DNA of 64,000 bases, taken from positions 62,001 through 126,000 of the forward strand of contig NZ_LFBV01000004.1 in assembly GCF_001905345.1 (NCBI RefSeq), in the 5' to 3' direction. Shown here piece after piece: positions 41,108 to 50,568 of the stretch (the first letter of the stretch is position 1; each line of letters opens with the position of its first letter). The position numbers and the translations under genes were made by a program. Below the pieces are notes generated by a model that did no database searches, had not been told where the DNA came from, and saw only the letters and a list, made by a program, of their open reading frames with translations. The stretch is from Streptomyces uncialis (lineage in GTDB: Bacteria; Actinomycetota; Actinomycetes; Streptomycetales; Streptomycetaceae).

Positions 41108-42253
41108 TTGAGTCAGCAGCAGATCCCGGTCGTCGTCCTCGCGGGCTTCCTCGGGTCGGGCAAGACCACCCTCCTGAACCATCTGCTCCACACCAGCGGG
41201 GGAAGCCGCATCGGAGCGATCGTCAACGACTTCGGCAGCATCGAGATCGACGCGATGGCGGTGGCCGGCCGGCTCGGCGACTCCACGGTGTCCCTCGGGA
41301 ACGGCTGTCTGTGCTGCGCGGTCGACGTCAGCGAACTCGACGCCTATCTGGAGCGGCTCACCCGTCCCGCCGCCCGGATCGACATCATCGTCATCGAGGC
41401 CAGCGGCCTCGCCGAACCGCAGGAACTCGTCCGGATGGTCCTCGCCAGCGACAACCGGCGGATCGTGTACGGAGGGCTCGTCGAGGTCGTGGACGCAGTC
41501 GAGTTCGACGCCACCCGCGAACGCCATCCGGAGCTCGACCGGCATCTGCGGATCGCCGACCTCGTGGTCGTGAACAAGGCCGACCGGGTGGACGACGGGG
41601 CGCTGGGCCGGGTGCTGGGGACGGTCCGGGGGCTCGTCGACGGCGCGGCCGTGGTGACCTCCGTCCACGGGCGGGTCGACCCCGAGCTGCTGTTCGACCC
41701 CAAGGCGGTCCGTGAACGCGTCGGACAGCTGACCTTCGACGACCTCGCCGCGCTCGCCGGTGACGGCTGCGAGGAGGCCGCACCGGGTCACGGACACCCG
41801 GCGGCGCATCCCCACACCGGCTACGAGACGGTGTCCTTCACCGCCGACCGGCCCCTGCACCCGCGACGGCTGCTGGACTTCCTCGACAGCAGGCCGGACG
41901 GGCTGTACCGGATCAAGGGATATGTCGACTTCGGGGCCGCCGACCCGCGCAACCGGTACGCCGTCCACGCGGTGGGCCGCTTCCTGCGCTTCACCCCGGA
42001 GCCCTGGCCGTCCGACGCGCGGCGGCTCACCCAGCTCGTCCTCATCGGCTCCGGCATCGACACCGGGGAACTGCGCGCCCGGCTGGACCTGTGTCCCCTC
42101 GGCGACGCGGAAGGCGCCGTCGAGGAGCACGTCATGTGGGGAGTGCTGCGCTACGTCCCCGAGCCGGAACCCGACGGGGACGGGTCCGGTCAGGACGACC
42201 CCGCCGACCCCGCCGACCCGGCCGAACTGGGCGACCCGTACGGCGACGGGTGA
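41108..42253 (+). CDS. CobW/YjiA-family (G3E) metal-chaperone GTPase
   Basis: 381 aa from a TTG start with AGGAGAG upstream. The upstream in-frame ATG at 41027 adds only a low-complexity stretch. Walker A is GFLGSGKTT (about 13-21), the metal-binding CxCC motif is GNGCLCCAV near residue 64, the GTP-specific NKAD is near residue 157, and a CobW C-terminal domain starts near 240. A His-rich loop (APGHGHPAAHPHTG) lies between the domains and fits metal handling. Members deliver zinc, cobalt or other metals. The metal here is not known; no Zur box is evident upstream. Confidence 0.92.
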   Translation: MSQQQIPVVVLAGFLGSGKTTLLNHLLHTSGGSRIGAIVNDFGSIEIDAMAVAGRLGDSTVSLGNGCLCCAVDVSELDAYLERLTRPAARIDIIVIEASGLAEPQELVRMVLASDNRRIVYGGLVEVVDAVEFDATRERHPELDRHLRIADLVVVNKADRVDDGALGRVLGTVRGLVDGAAVVTSVHGRVDPELLFDPKAVRERVGQLTFDDLAALAGDGCEEAAPGHGHPAAHPHTGYETVSFTADRPLHPRRLLDFLDSRPDGLYRIKGYVDFGAADPRNRYAVHAVGRFLRFTPEPWPSDARRLTQLVLIGSGIDTGELRARLDLCPLGDAEGAVEEHVMWGVLRYVPEPEPDGDGSGQDDPADPADPAELGDPYGDG

Positions 42254-42379
42254 CTCACCGCGGGGTGGACACCGCGGACACCGCCCGCCCCTGAACCGTC
42301 CGCACGCGCGGCACCCGCGCATCGCGGTCACCGGCGGGACCATCGCCCCGGAACCGTCCACGCGCGCGGGGCACCCGAA

Positions 42380-42397
42380 GGCGCCACGCGCGCGTGG
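42380..42397. terminator. Palindrome between convergent GTPase and parC genes
   Basis: CGCCACGCGCGCGTGGCG is a perfect 18-bp palindrome 8 bp past the parC stop. Short stem, no T-tract. Confidence 0.45.
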
Positions 42398-42404
42398 CGG
42401 GCCG

Positions 42405-44855
42405 TCACACCGGGCCCGCGACCACCGAGACCGTCCTGCCGAGGGGCAGTCCGGAACCGTCCCGTCTCGGGTCCGGCTCCGGCATGTCCACCGGAGTGCC
42501 GTTCTTCTGCGCCGCGCGGGGGGGCGCCGCGCCCGCCCACGCCAGACTCAGACAGTCCTCGCCCTTCAGGAACCGCTGGCAGCGCACACCGCCCGTGGCA
42601 CGGCCCTTGCGCGGGTACTGGTCGAACGGCGTCAGCTTCGCCGTCGTCTGCACCGAGTCGTCCAGCGTGCCGCGTGAACCGGCGACCGTGAAGACCACCG
42701 CGTCGACCGCGGGGTCGACCGCGGTGAACGAGATCACCTTGGCGCCGTCCGTGAGCTTGATGCCCGCCATGCCTCCGGCGGGACGGCCCTGGGGACGCAC
42801 CTGGGACGCCTGGAAGCGCAGCAACTGCGCGTCGTCCGTGATGAAGACGAGATCCTCCTCGCCGGTACGCAGCTCCACCGCCCCGACGATCCGGTCACCG
42901 TCACGCAGGGCGATGACCTCCAACTCGTCCTTGTTCGTCGGATAGTCCGGCACCACACGCTTCACGACACCCTGGGCGGTGCCGATCGCCAGACCCGGTG
43001 ACGCCTCGTCGAGCGTCGTCAGACAGACGACCGTCTCGTCACCCTCCAGGGTGAGGAACTCGGCGATCGGCGCGCCGCCCGACAGCACGGGCGCCGAAGC
43101 GGTGCCCGGAAGCTGTGGCAGATCGACCACCGCGATCCGCAGCAGCCGCCCCGTGGAGGTGACCGCGCCGACCTCCCCGCGCGCGGTGGCGGGCACCGCG
43201 GACACGATCACGTCGTGCTTCACCCGGCGACCGCCGTCCTCCGAGGACGTCTCGCCGTCGGCCGTACGCGCCAGCAGGCCCGTGGACGACATCAGGACAC
43301 GGCACGGGTCGTCCGCGACCTGGAGCGGCACCGTGGCCGCGGGGGTGCCGGAGGACTCCAGCAGGACCGTGCGCCGGTCGGTGCCGAACTTCTTCGCCAC
43401 CGCGGCCAGCTCACCGGAGACCAGCTTGCGCAGCTCGGCGTCCGAGTCAAGGATGCGCGTCAGCTCGGCGATCTCCGCGTTCAGCCGGTCGCGCTCGGAC
43501 TCCAGCTCGATCCGGTCGAATTTGGTCAGCCGGCGCAGCGGGGTGTCCAGGATGTACTGCGTCTGGATCTCGCTCAGCGAGAACCGCTCGATCAGCCGCT
43601 CCTTGGCCTGCGCCGAGTTGTCGCTGGACCGGATCACCCGGATGACCTCGTCGATGTCGACGAGGGCCACCAGCAGACCCTCCACCAGATGCAGCCGGTC
43701 GCGGCGCTTGGCGCGGCGGAACTCGCTGCGGCGGCGCACCACGGTGAAGCGGTGGTCCAGATAGACCTCCAGCAGCTCCTTCAGACCCAGGGTCAGGGGC
43801 TGGCCGTCCACCAGGGCGACGTTGTTGATGCCGAAGGACTCCTCCATCGGCGTCAGCTTGTAGAGCTGCTCCAGGACGGCCTCCGGGACGAAGCCGTTCT
43901 TGATCTCGATCACCAGCCGCAGACCGTGCGCACGGTCCGTGAGGTCCTTGACGTCCGCGATGCCCTGGAGCTTCTTCGACCCGACCAGGTCCTTGATCTT
44001 GGCGATCACCTTCTCGGGACCGACCGAGAACGGCAGCTCCGTCACCACGAGACCCTTGCGGCGCGCCGTCACCGCCTCCACGGAGACGGTCGCACGGATC
44101 TTGAACGTGCCCCGCCCCGTCTCGTAGGCGTCCCGTACCCCCGAGAGGCCGACGATCCGGCCACCCGTCGGCAGATCGGGGCCCGGGACGTGCTTCATCA
44201 ACGTCTCCAGGTCGGCGCCCGGATAGCGGATGAGGTGCCGTGCCGCGGCGATGACCTCGCCCAGGTTGTGCGGCGGCATGTTCGTCGCCATGCCGACGGC
44301 GATCCCTGACGAGCCGTTCACCAGGAGGTTGGGATAGGCGGCCGGGAGAGCCACCGGCTCCTGCTCCTGGCCGTCGTAGTTCGGCGAGAAATCGACGGTG
44401 TCCTCGTCGATGGACTCCGTCATCAACGTGGCGGCGTCGGCCATCCGGCACTCCGTGTACCGCATCGCGGCCGGAGGGTCGTCATTGCCCAGGGAACCGA
44501 AGTTGCCATGGCCGTCGATCAGGGGCACCCGCATCGAGAACGGCTGCGCCATCCTCACCAGCGCGTCGTAGATCGACGCGTCACCGTGTGGGTGCAGCTT
44601 GCCCATGACCTCGCCGACGACCCGGGCGCACTTCACATAGCCGCGGTCCGGGCGCAGGCCCATCTCGTTCATCTGATAGACGATCCGGCGCTGTACCGGC
44701 TTCATACCGTCACGTGCGTCCGGCAGGGCACGTGAGTAGATCACGGAGTACGCGTACTCAAGGAAGGAGCCCTGCATCTCGTCGACGACGTCGATGTCGA
44801 GGATCTTCTCCTCGAAATCGTCGGGCGGCGGGGTTTTCGTGCTGCGGCGGGCCAT
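42405..44855 (-). CDS. parC: DNA topoisomerase IV subunit A
   Basis: 816 aa, ATG with GAAGGAG upstream. The winged-helix region has HPHGDASIYDALVRMAQ, with the catalytic tyrosine at Tyr133 (AAMRYTECRM). The position matching E. coli GyrA Ser83 is Ala93, as in mycobacterial GyrA. The C-terminal beta-propeller (from about 500) lacks a QRRGGKG GyrA box, which supports ParC rather than GyrA, together with conserved order relative to parE. Topoisomerase IV separates linked chromosomes after replication and during sporulation septation. Confidence 0.93.
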   Translation of the reverse strand: MARRSTKTPPPDDFEEKILDIDVVDEMQGSFLEYAYSVIYSRALPDARDGMKPVQRRIVYQMNEMGLRPDRGYVKCARVVGEVMGKLHPHGDASIYDALVRMAQPFSMRVPLIDGHGNFGSLGNDDPPAAMRYTECRMADAATLMTESIDEDTVDFSPNYDGQEQEPVALPAAYPNLLVNGSSGIAVGMATNMPPHNLGEVIAAARHLIRYPGADLETLMKHVPGPDLPTGGRIVGLSGVRDAYETGRGTFKIRATVSVEAVTARRKGLVVTELPFSVGPEKVIAKIKDLVGSKKLQGIADVKDLTDRAHGLRLVIEIKNGFVPEAVLEQLYKLTPMEESFGINNVALVDGQPLTLGLKELLEVYLDHRFTVVRRRSEFRRAKRRDRLHLVEGLLVALVDIDEVIRVIRSSDNSAQAKERLIERFSLSEIQTQYILDTPLRRLTKFDRIELESERDRLNAEIAELTRILDSDAELRKLVSGELAAVAKKFGTDRRTVLLESSGTPAATVPLQVADDPCRVLMSSTGLLARTADGETSSEDGGRRVKHDVIVSAVPATARGEVGAVTSTGRLLRIAVVDLPQLPGTASAPVLSGGAPIAEFLTLEGDETVVCLTTLDEASPGLAIGTAQGVVKRVVPDYPTNKDELEVIALRDGDRIVGAVELRTGEEDLVFITDDAQLLRFQASQVRPQGRPAGGMAGIKLTDGAKVISFTAVDPAVDAVVFTVAGSRGTLDDSVQTTAKLTPFDQYPRKGRATGGVRCQRFLKGEDCLSLAWAGAAPPRAAQKNGTPVDMPEPDPRRDGSGLPLGRTVSVVAGPV

Positions 44856-45172
44856 CGCTGCTGCGGCTCCTTCACAGTGTGTGCCAGGGCATCGAACGGG
44901 AACGGACGCGGACCATTGTGGCCCGACGCACCGACAACGCGGACCGCGACCCGTCCGTACGGTGTGTGCGACGGCCGTCGGACGGACCCGCGGACGGGCC
45001 CCGGCGACGTGTTCCGCCGCCTCGCGCGGCCGGCGCGCGGCGGGGACGGCACGATCCGCGCCGCTCGCTCACGGCGTAGCCGGGCCGGGAACTTCGCCAG
45101 GTGTCAGCACGCTTGCATACAGTGGCAGAACCGGCAGGAACTTCTTCTGTTTCCGCGATCGAAGGGACGTAC
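44856..45172. other. Divergent parC/M16 peptidase promoter region
   Basis: 317 bp with no gene. TACAGT at 45118-45123 is a candidate -10 for the peptidase operon. I could not pick a matching -35, nor a parC promoter. Confidence 0.45.
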
Positions 45173-46555
45173 ATGCCCATGGGTCACACGGCCACGCAGG
45201 CCGGCTCCGGCGGCCTGACAGCGACCGAGCACCGCCTGGACAACGGCTTGCGGGTGGTGCTCTCCGAGGACCACCTGACCCCGGTCGCCGCTGTCTGCCT
45301 CTGGTACGACGTCGGCTCACGCCACGAGGTCAAGGGCCGTACCGGCCTGGCTCACCTTTTCGAGCACCTCATGTTCCAGGGGTCGAAGCAGGTGGGCGGC
45401 AACGGCCACTTCGAACTGGTCCAGGGCGCCGGCGGCTCCCTCAACGGCACCACCAGCTTCGAGCGGACCAACTACTTCGAGACCATGCCCGCGCACCAGC
45501 TGGAGCTGGCGCTGTGGCTGGAGGCCGACCGGATGGGCTCACTGCTCGCCGCGCTCGACCTGGAGTCCCTCGACAACCAGCGTGACGTCGTCAAGAACGA
45601 ACGGCGTCAGCGCTACGACAACGTGCCCTACGGCACCGCGTTCGAGAAGCTCACCGCCCTCTCCTACCCGGAGGGCCACCCGTACCACCACACGCCCATC
45701 GGCTCGATGGCCGACCTGGACGCGGCGACCCTGGAGGACGCCCGCGCCTTCTTCCGCACCTACTACGCGCCGAACAACGCGGTGCTGTCGGTCGTCGGGG
45801 ACATCAATCCGGAGGAGACCCTGGCCTGGGTCGAGAAGTACTTCGGCTCCATCCCGGGTCACGACGGCAAGCCCGCCCCCCGGGACGGCGCGCTGCCCGA
45901 CACCATCGGTGAGCAGCTGCGCGAGGTCGTCGAGGAGGAGGTGCCCTCGCGCGCGCTGATGGCCGCCTACCGGCTCCCGGAGGACGGCACGCGCGCGTGC
46001 GACGCCGCCGACCTGGCGCTCACCGTCCTCGGCGGCGGCGAGTCCTCACGCCTGTACAACCGCCTCGTGCGCCGCGACCGCAGTGCGGTGGCCGCCGGAT
46101 TCGGGCTGCTGCGTCTCGCGGGCGCCCCCTCGCTCGGCTGGCTGGACGTGAAGACGTCCGCGGGTGTCGAGGTCCCGGACATCGAGTCCGCCGTCGACGA
46201 GGAGCTGGCCCGCTTCGCACAGGACGGGCCCACCCCGGAGGAGATGGAGCGCGCCCAGGCGCAGCTGGAGCGCGAGTGGCTGGACCGGCTCGGGACGGTC
46301 GCGGGACGCGCCGACGAACTGTGCCGGTACGCGGTGCTGTTCGGTGACCCGCAGCTCGCCCTGACGGCCGTCCAGCGCGTGCTGGACGTCACCGCCGAGG
46401 AGGTCCGCGAGATCGCCGGGGCACGGCTGCGCCCCGACAACCGCGCGGTGCTCGTGTACGAACCCACCGACCAGGGCGACCAGGACGAGGCCGCCGACAC
46501 CCCCGAACCCGCCGCCGCGGCCGGCGGACACGCAGACGAGGAGGCCGCCAAGTGA
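45173..46555 (+). CDS. M16-family zinc peptidase, catalytic subunit
   Basis: 460 aa from the ATG at 45173 with GAAGGGA 5 nt upstream; frames starting at 45101 lack a site. The inverted zinc motif HxxEH is His61-Leu-Phe-Glu64-His65 (AHLFEHLMF), with a further acidic ligand expected in VKNERRQRYDNVPYG near residue 145. Pitrilysin-type peptidases work as two-part clamshells, and the second half is encoded by the overlapping next gene. They may degrade peptides or process secreted proteins. No signal peptide is present, so it is probably cytosolic. Confidence 0.93.
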   Translation: MPMGHTATQAGSGGLTATEHRLDNGLRVVLSEDHLTPVAAVCLWYDVGSRHEVKGRTGLAHLFEHLMFQGSKQVGGNGHFELVQGAGGSLNGTTSFERTNYFETMPAHQLELALWLEADRMGSLLAALDLESLDNQRDVVKNERRQRYDNVPYGTAFEKLTALSYPEGHPYHHTPIGSMADLDAATLEDARAFFRTYYAPNNAVLSVVGDINPEETLAWVEKYFGSIPGHDGKPAPRDGALPDTIGEQLREVVEEEVPSRALMAAYRLPEDGTRACDAADLALTVLGGGESSRLYNRLVRRDRSAVAAGFGLLRLAGAPSLGWLDVKTSAGVEVPDIESAVDEELARFAQDGPTPEEMERAQAQLEREWLDRLGTVAGRADELCRYAVLFGDPQLALTAVQRVLDVTAEEVREIAGARLRPDNRAVLVYEPTDQGDQDEAADTPEPAAAAGGHADEEAAK

Positions 46556-47946
46556 CCACCCAGCCCACCGTGACCATGGACTTCCATCCTCAGCCGCAGG
46601 CCGGCGAGGCCAAGCCGTGGGCCTTCCCGGCGCCCACCCGCGCGACCCTCGGCAACGGCCTGACCGTGCTGCGCTGCGACCGTCCCGGTCAGCAGGTCGT
46701 CGCGGTGGAGATCCTGCTCGACAGCCCGCTGGACGCCGAACCGGCCGGACTCGACGGTGTCGCCACCATCATGGCGCGTGCCTTCTCCGAGGGCACCGAC
46801 AAGCACTCGGCGGAGGAGTTCGCCGCGGAGCTGGAGCGCTGCGGCGCCACCCTCGACGCCCATGCCGACCATCCCTGTGTGCGGGTCTCCCTCGAAGTGC
46901 CCGTCTCCCGGCTGCCGAAGGCCCTCGGGCTGCTCGCGGACGCCCTGCGCGCGCCCGCCTTCGCGGACAGCGAGGTCGAGCGCCTGGTCCGCAACCGCCT
47001 GGACGAGATCCCGCACGAGTCGGCCAACCCGGCCCGCCGCGCGGCGAAGGAGCTGTACAAGCGGCTCTTCCCGGCCGAGGTACGGATGTCCCGGCCGCGG
47101 CAGGGCACCGAGGAGACCGTCTCGGCGATCGACTCGGCGGCCGTCCGCGCGTTCTACGAGCGGCATGTGCGGCCCGCCACCGCGACGGCCGTCATCGTCG
47201 GGGACTTCACCGGTGTCGACGTGGACGAGGTCCTCACGGACACCCTCGGCGCCTGGACGGGCGGTCAGGCCGAGCCCCGGCCCGTGCCCCCGGTGTCCGC
47301 CGACGACACCGGGCGGGTCTTCATCGTGGACCGTCCCGGAGCGGTCCAGACCCAGGTCCTCATCGGCCGGGTCGGCGCCGACCGGCACGACCGTGTGTGG
47401 CCCGCGCAGGTCCTCGGCACGTACTGCCTGGGCGGCACCCTCACCTCGCGGCTGGACCGGGTCCTGCGCGAGGAGAAGGGCTACACCTACGGGGTGCGGG
47501 CCTTCGCGCAGGTGCTGCGGTCGACGGCGGACGGATCGGGCGCGGCGATGCTCGGCATCTCCGGTTCCGTCGACACGGGCTCCACCGGCCCGGCGCTCGA
47601 CGACCTCTGGAAGGTCCTGCGCACCCTCGCGCGGGAGGGCCTGACGGACCCCGAGCGGGATGTCGCCGTGCAGAACCTCGTCGGGGTCGCCCCGCTCAAG
47701 TACGAGACGGCCGCGGCCGTCGCGGCCACCCTCGCCGACCAGGTCGAGCAGGAGCTCCCGGACGACTTCCAGGCGCAGCTCTACCAGCGGCTCGCCGCGA
47801 CCGGCACCGTGGAGGCCACCGCGGCCGTCGTGAACGCCTTCCCGGTGGACCGTCTGGTGACCGTCCTCGTCGGGGACGCGGCGCAGATCGAGGAGCCCGT
47901 GAAGGCCCTCGGCCTCGGCGAAGTGACCGTGGTCGGCGGCCAGTAG
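46552..47946 (+). CDS. M16-family peptidase-like protein, non-catalytic partner
   Basis: 464 aa from a GTG overlapping the stop of the preceding gene (GTGA). The fold matches M16, but HxxEH is absent; the corresponding region reads GLDGVATIMARAFSEGTDKHS. It keeps the Arg/Tyr pair of M16B partner subunits in GGTLTSRLDRVLREEKGYTYGVRA near residue 305, which positions substrate in the partner's active site. Coupled translation and complementary residues indicate a heterodimer like other bacterial M16B pairs. Confidence 0.93.
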   Translation: MTTQPTVTMDFHPQPQAGEAKPWAFPAPTRATLGNGLTVLRCDRPGQQVVAVEILLDSPLDAEPAGLDGVATIMARAFSEGTDKHSAEEFAAELERCGATLDAHADHPCVRVSLEVPVSRLPKALGLLADALRAPAFADSEVERLVRNRLDEIPHESANPARRAAKELYKRLFPAEVRMSRPRQGTEETVSAIDSAAVRAFYERHVRPATATAVIVGDFTGVDVDEVLTDTLGAWTGGQAEPRPVPPVSADDTGRVFIVDRPGAVQTQVLIGRVGADRHDRVWPAQVLGTYCLGGTLTSRLDRVLREEKGYTYGVRAFAQVLRSTADGSGAAMLGISGSVDTGSTGPALDDLWKVLRTLAREGLTDPERDVAVQNLVGVAPLKYETAAAVAATLADQVEQELPDDFQAQLYQRLAATGTVEATAAVVNAFPVDRLVTVLVGDAAQIEEPVKALGLGEVTVVGGQ

Positions 47947-47970
47947 TCCGCCCGCTTTCCGTGTCACCCC

Positions 47971-48009
47971 GGCCCCCGGCCGGTCGGCCCGTCCGACCGG
48001 CCGGGGGCC
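47971..48009 (+). terminator. 17-bp perfect hairpin after the M16 operon
   Basis: Arms 47971-47987 and 47993-48009 pair perfectly around CCCGT, 25 nt after the stop codon. No T-tract. Confidence 0.88.
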
Positions 48010-48267
48010 GTCGTACCCCGCCGTGAGCCGCCCCACGGACTCGCGTGGGGGCCGACGCCGGGATCGAGGTCCGCCAATCCGACCGCCGCCCCACGGGCGT
48101 GTGTGGGGGCGGTGCCGCGTTCCCGCGCGCCTTGGCGCCGCCTCATCCGCCGTCAGGAACCGGCCACCGCGCCCCGGTCCGGCGCGTCCGGCAACGACTC
48201 CTTTGTCCTGAAACCGGTGCGCTGCCCCGTCCCGGGTGTGGCGTGCGCTACAAAATCGATGATTCGT
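48010..48267. other. Intergenic stretch before the riboswitch promoter
   Basis: With the flanking hairpin and riboswitch this forms a 571-bp gap between genes. Apart from short CCCCACG/CGTGGGG-type inverted repeats at about 48030-48120, I see nothing. Confidence 0.4.
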
Positions 48268-48296
48268 TTGTCGATCGAAAGATCCTCCCCTTAGCG
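48268..48296 (+). promoter_or_regulatory. Promoter of the riboswitch-M23 transcript
   Basis: TTGTCG (48268-48273), a 17-bp spacer and TTAGCG (48291-48296) lie in a locally AT-rich stretch, about 50 bp before the riboswitch. Confidence 0.55.
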
Positions 48297-48349
48297 TCGG
48301 TCCGGCTGTTCGTCGTGCAGTACGCCGCACCCGCGGCAGCGGGCAGTCA

Positions 48350-48495
48350 TCGCCGAGTCCCCGTACGGCGCGAGCCAGGGGAGCCGGGGACCCAACCGTC
48401 CCTGGGGTGAATCGGACGCCCGTCGCCTCGCGCGGAGGGGGCCCGTAGGAGACCTTCCTGCTCCGAACCCGTCAGCTAACCCGGTAGGCGAGAAG
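48350..48495 (+). promoter_or_regulatory. ydaO-type c-di-AMP riboswitch
   Basis: Conserved blocks occur in order: CGCCGAGTCCCC near 48353, GGAGCCGGGGACCC near 48377, CTGGGGTGAATCGGACGCC near 48404, and the 3' signature CCGAACCCGTCAGCTAACCC-GGTAGGCG at about 48461-48489. These are the hallmarks of the ydaO-yuaA aptamer, which binds c-di-AMP and usually switches expression off. In Streptomyces it is known upstream of cell-wall hydrolase genes, and an M23 peptidase follows here. Ends are approximate. Confidence 0.9.
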
Positions 48496-48517
48496 GAAGG
48501 AAAGGACCACCCACTCC

Positions 48518-49306
48518 ATGGCGTTCACCCGCGCCACCGGGAAGCACCGCCGTCCGAGCAGAATGTCGCGGACCACCGCGAACGTCGCCGGCGTCGCCAC
48601 CCTCACCACCACCGGTGTCATCGGTACCCTCGCCTCCCCCGCGCTCGCCGCGGAGGACACCTCGCTCGAGGACACGGGCCTCACCAAGACCATCTCCATC
48701 GGCGACGCGGTCGCGGGCGAGATCGACGCCCAGGCCACCGCCCAGCAGATCGCGGCCCAGGAGAGCGCCGCCAAGGAGCACGCCGAGGCGGAGGCCAAGC
48801 AGCGCGCCGCCGAGCAGAAGCGCCAGGCGGAGGCCGACGCCAAGAAGGAGCGCGAGGCACGGGAGCGCGCCGCGCGCGAGGCCGAGCGCAAGCGACTGAA
48901 CACCTTCGTCAGCCCGATCGCCGGCAGCCATGTGTCCACGTCCTACGGCGCGGGCGGCGCCGTCTGGTCCTCGGGCACCCACACCGGTATCGACTTCCAC
49001 GCCGAGACCGGCACCGTCGTGCAGTCCGTCGGCTACGGCACCGTCGTGGAGGCGGGCTGGGGTGGCGCGTACGGCAACAACGTCGTCATCAAGATGCACG
49101 ACGGCACGTACACCCAGTACGCGCATCTGCTCTCCGTCGCCGTACAGGCCGGCCAAGCCGTCACCACGGGTCAGCAGATAGGCATCTCCGGCGCCACCGG
49201 CAACGTCACCGGGTCGCACCTCCACTTCGAGGCCCGCGCCACCGCCGACTACGGTTCCGACCTCGACCCGCTCGCCTATCTGCGCGGACACGGCGTCAAC
49301 CTCTGA
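48518..49306 (+). CDS. Secreted M23-family metallopeptidase (LytM domain)
   Basis: 262 aa with GAAGGAAAGGA upstream. Residues 1-45 are an export signal ending near LASPALAAE. A charged coiled coil (about 70-128, rich in Glu, Ala, Lys and Arg) leads to the LytM domain (about 130-262). That domain carries HTGIDFHA (zinc ligands His and Asp) and the late GSHLHFEARA. It probably cuts peptide cross-bridges in peptidoglycan. The riboswitch upstream ties its synthesis to c-di-AMP, in line with c-di-AMP control of resuscitation and cell-wall hydrolases in Streptomyces. Confidence 0.94.
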   Translation: MAFTRATGKHRRPSRMSRTTANVAGVATLTTTGVIGTLASPALAAEDTSLEDTGLTKTISIGDAVAGEIDAQATAQQIAAQESAAKEHAEAEAKQRAAEQKRQAEADAKKEREARERAAREAERKRLNTFVSPIAGSHVSTSYGAGGAVWSSGTHTGIDFHAETGTVVQSVGYGTVVEAGWGGAYGNNVVIKMHDGTYTQYAHLLSVAVQAGQAVTTGQQIGISGATGNVTGSHLHFEARATADYGSDLDPLAYLRGHGVNL

Positions 49307-49428
49307 GCGCGCCGCCCGGCCCCCGGGGCGCGTCCGGCGGACCCGCCCCGAGGACCGGCGCACACCCCCCACGCGCGCGCATGTGACGGACGAGGGCACA
49401 GGGACGACCTCCCGTCGCGCACCCCCCG

Positions 49429-49455
49429 AAAGCCCCGGCTCCACGCCGGGGCTTT
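49429..49455 (+). terminator. Intrinsic terminator after the M23 gene
   Basis: AAAGCCCCGGC and GCCGGGGCTTT pair perfectly around TCCAC, and the stem runs into TTTT. This is the only terminator in the window with a clear classical U-tract on the plus strand. Confidence 0.9.
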
Positions 49456-49596
49456 TCGCTGTCCCGTACCGCTTCGGTTGTCCAAAAACATCATCGGAAT
49501 ACCGTGCGCCGTCGGAAATCGCCGCGCGCTGCAATAGAGTCTCCGGATCAGCGGCGATCGACCGCGACTCGCGGTGATTCAGGCGGAGGTCCGGTC

Positions 49597-50301
49597 ATGC
49601 GTATTCCCGCGCACTCGGTATGCACGGCCATCCGGGACGACATCATCAGCGGCGCGCTGGAACGCGGCAGCAGACTCACCGAGGAGGTCCTCGCCCGCCG
49701 CTACGGTGTCTCCCGCGTCCCGGTGCGCGAGGCGCTGCGCACCCTGGAGGCGGAGGGGTTCGTGGTGGCGCGGCGCCACGCGGGCGCCTGCGTCGCCGAA
49801 CCGACCGTCCAGGAGGCCGCGGACCTGCTGGACGCCCGCGCGCTCCTGGAGCCGCTGGGGGCCGCCCGCGCGGCCCAGCGCCGGACCGACGCGCATCTGA
49901 AGGTGCTGCGCGGACTCGTGAAGCTCGGCCAGGACCGGGCCAGAAGCGGGACCAGCGACGATCTGCGGGCCCTGGACGGCTGGTTCCACGAGACCCTCGC
50001 CCAGGCGTCCGCCAGCCATCCCCTGACCTCGCTGCTCACCCAGCTGCGGCACAAGATCGCCTGGATGTACGTGGTCGAGCCCGCCGCGTACCCCGCCGAG
50101 ACCTGGACGGAGCACGGCGCGATCGTCGACGCGGTGGCCCGCGGTGACGCCGAGCGGGCCCGCGCGCTGATGGCCGCGCACACCGAACGCGCCGCCTCCG
50201 CGTACCACCGGCGGGTCCCGGGCCGCCCGGAGCCCCGCAACCGCTCCCGGCTGTCGCCGCACCCGCAACATCCCGTACACACAACAGGCGGCCTTCGGTA
50301 A
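49597..50301 (+). CDS. GntR-family transcriptional regulator (FCD type)
   Basis: 234 aa from the ATG with GGAGG at 49585-49589. The winged helix is at about 5-70 (AIRDDIISGALERGSRLTEEVLARRYGVSRVPVREALRTLEAEGFV). The FCD effector domain spans about 80-200 (DLLDARALLEPLGAARAA, FHETLAQASASHPL, EHGAIVDAVARGDAERARALMAAH), whose His and Asp residues often bind a metal and an organic acid. It ends in an Arg/Pro-rich tail. No operator or target is evident; the neighbouring ptsH has its own DasR site. Confidence 0.92.
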   Translation: MRIPAHSVCTAIRDDIISGALERGSRLTEEVLARRYGVSRVPVREALRTLEAEGFVVARRHAGACVAEPTVQEAADLLDARALLEPLGAARAAQRRTDAHLKVLRGLVKLGQDRARSGTSDDLRALDGWFHETLAQASASHPLTSLLTQLRHKIAWMYVVEPAAYPAETWTEHGAIVDAVARGDAERARALMAAHTERAASAYHRRVPGRPEPRNRSRLSPHPQHPVHTTGGLR

Positions 50302-50502
50302 CAAAGCGGCCTTATACAGGGAAGCGCAATTCCGGAAGCGGTATTCACATGGACCGTGAGAATGCGGATCCGGTCCGACGGTGCGAAATCGCCGTGCCCA
50401 TTTCCGGTGAATTCCTGATGGTGCGATCGGTGTCGGTATTTGTTGTGGCGCGGTTATGGACGCGTGCCGGCAGGGCCCCGGGGCGGCAGCAGGGCGACGA
50501 AA

Positions 50503-50534
50503 AGGGCGATGCCCGCTGTCGCGGACATCGCCCT
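50503..50534 (-). terminator. ptsH terminator
   Basis: Thirteen base pairs and one C-A mismatch enclose the loop TGTC. Read on the minus strand the stem is followed by TTT, downstream of the ptsH stop. Confidence 0.82.
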
Positions 50535-50568
50535 GTGCTCACCGTGACCGGGGTCGCACGCTCCCGGT

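Noticed and set aside
45967..48330. 787-codon minus-strand frame opposite the M16 genes
   Set aside because: Antisense shadow that also runs across a terminator hairpin.
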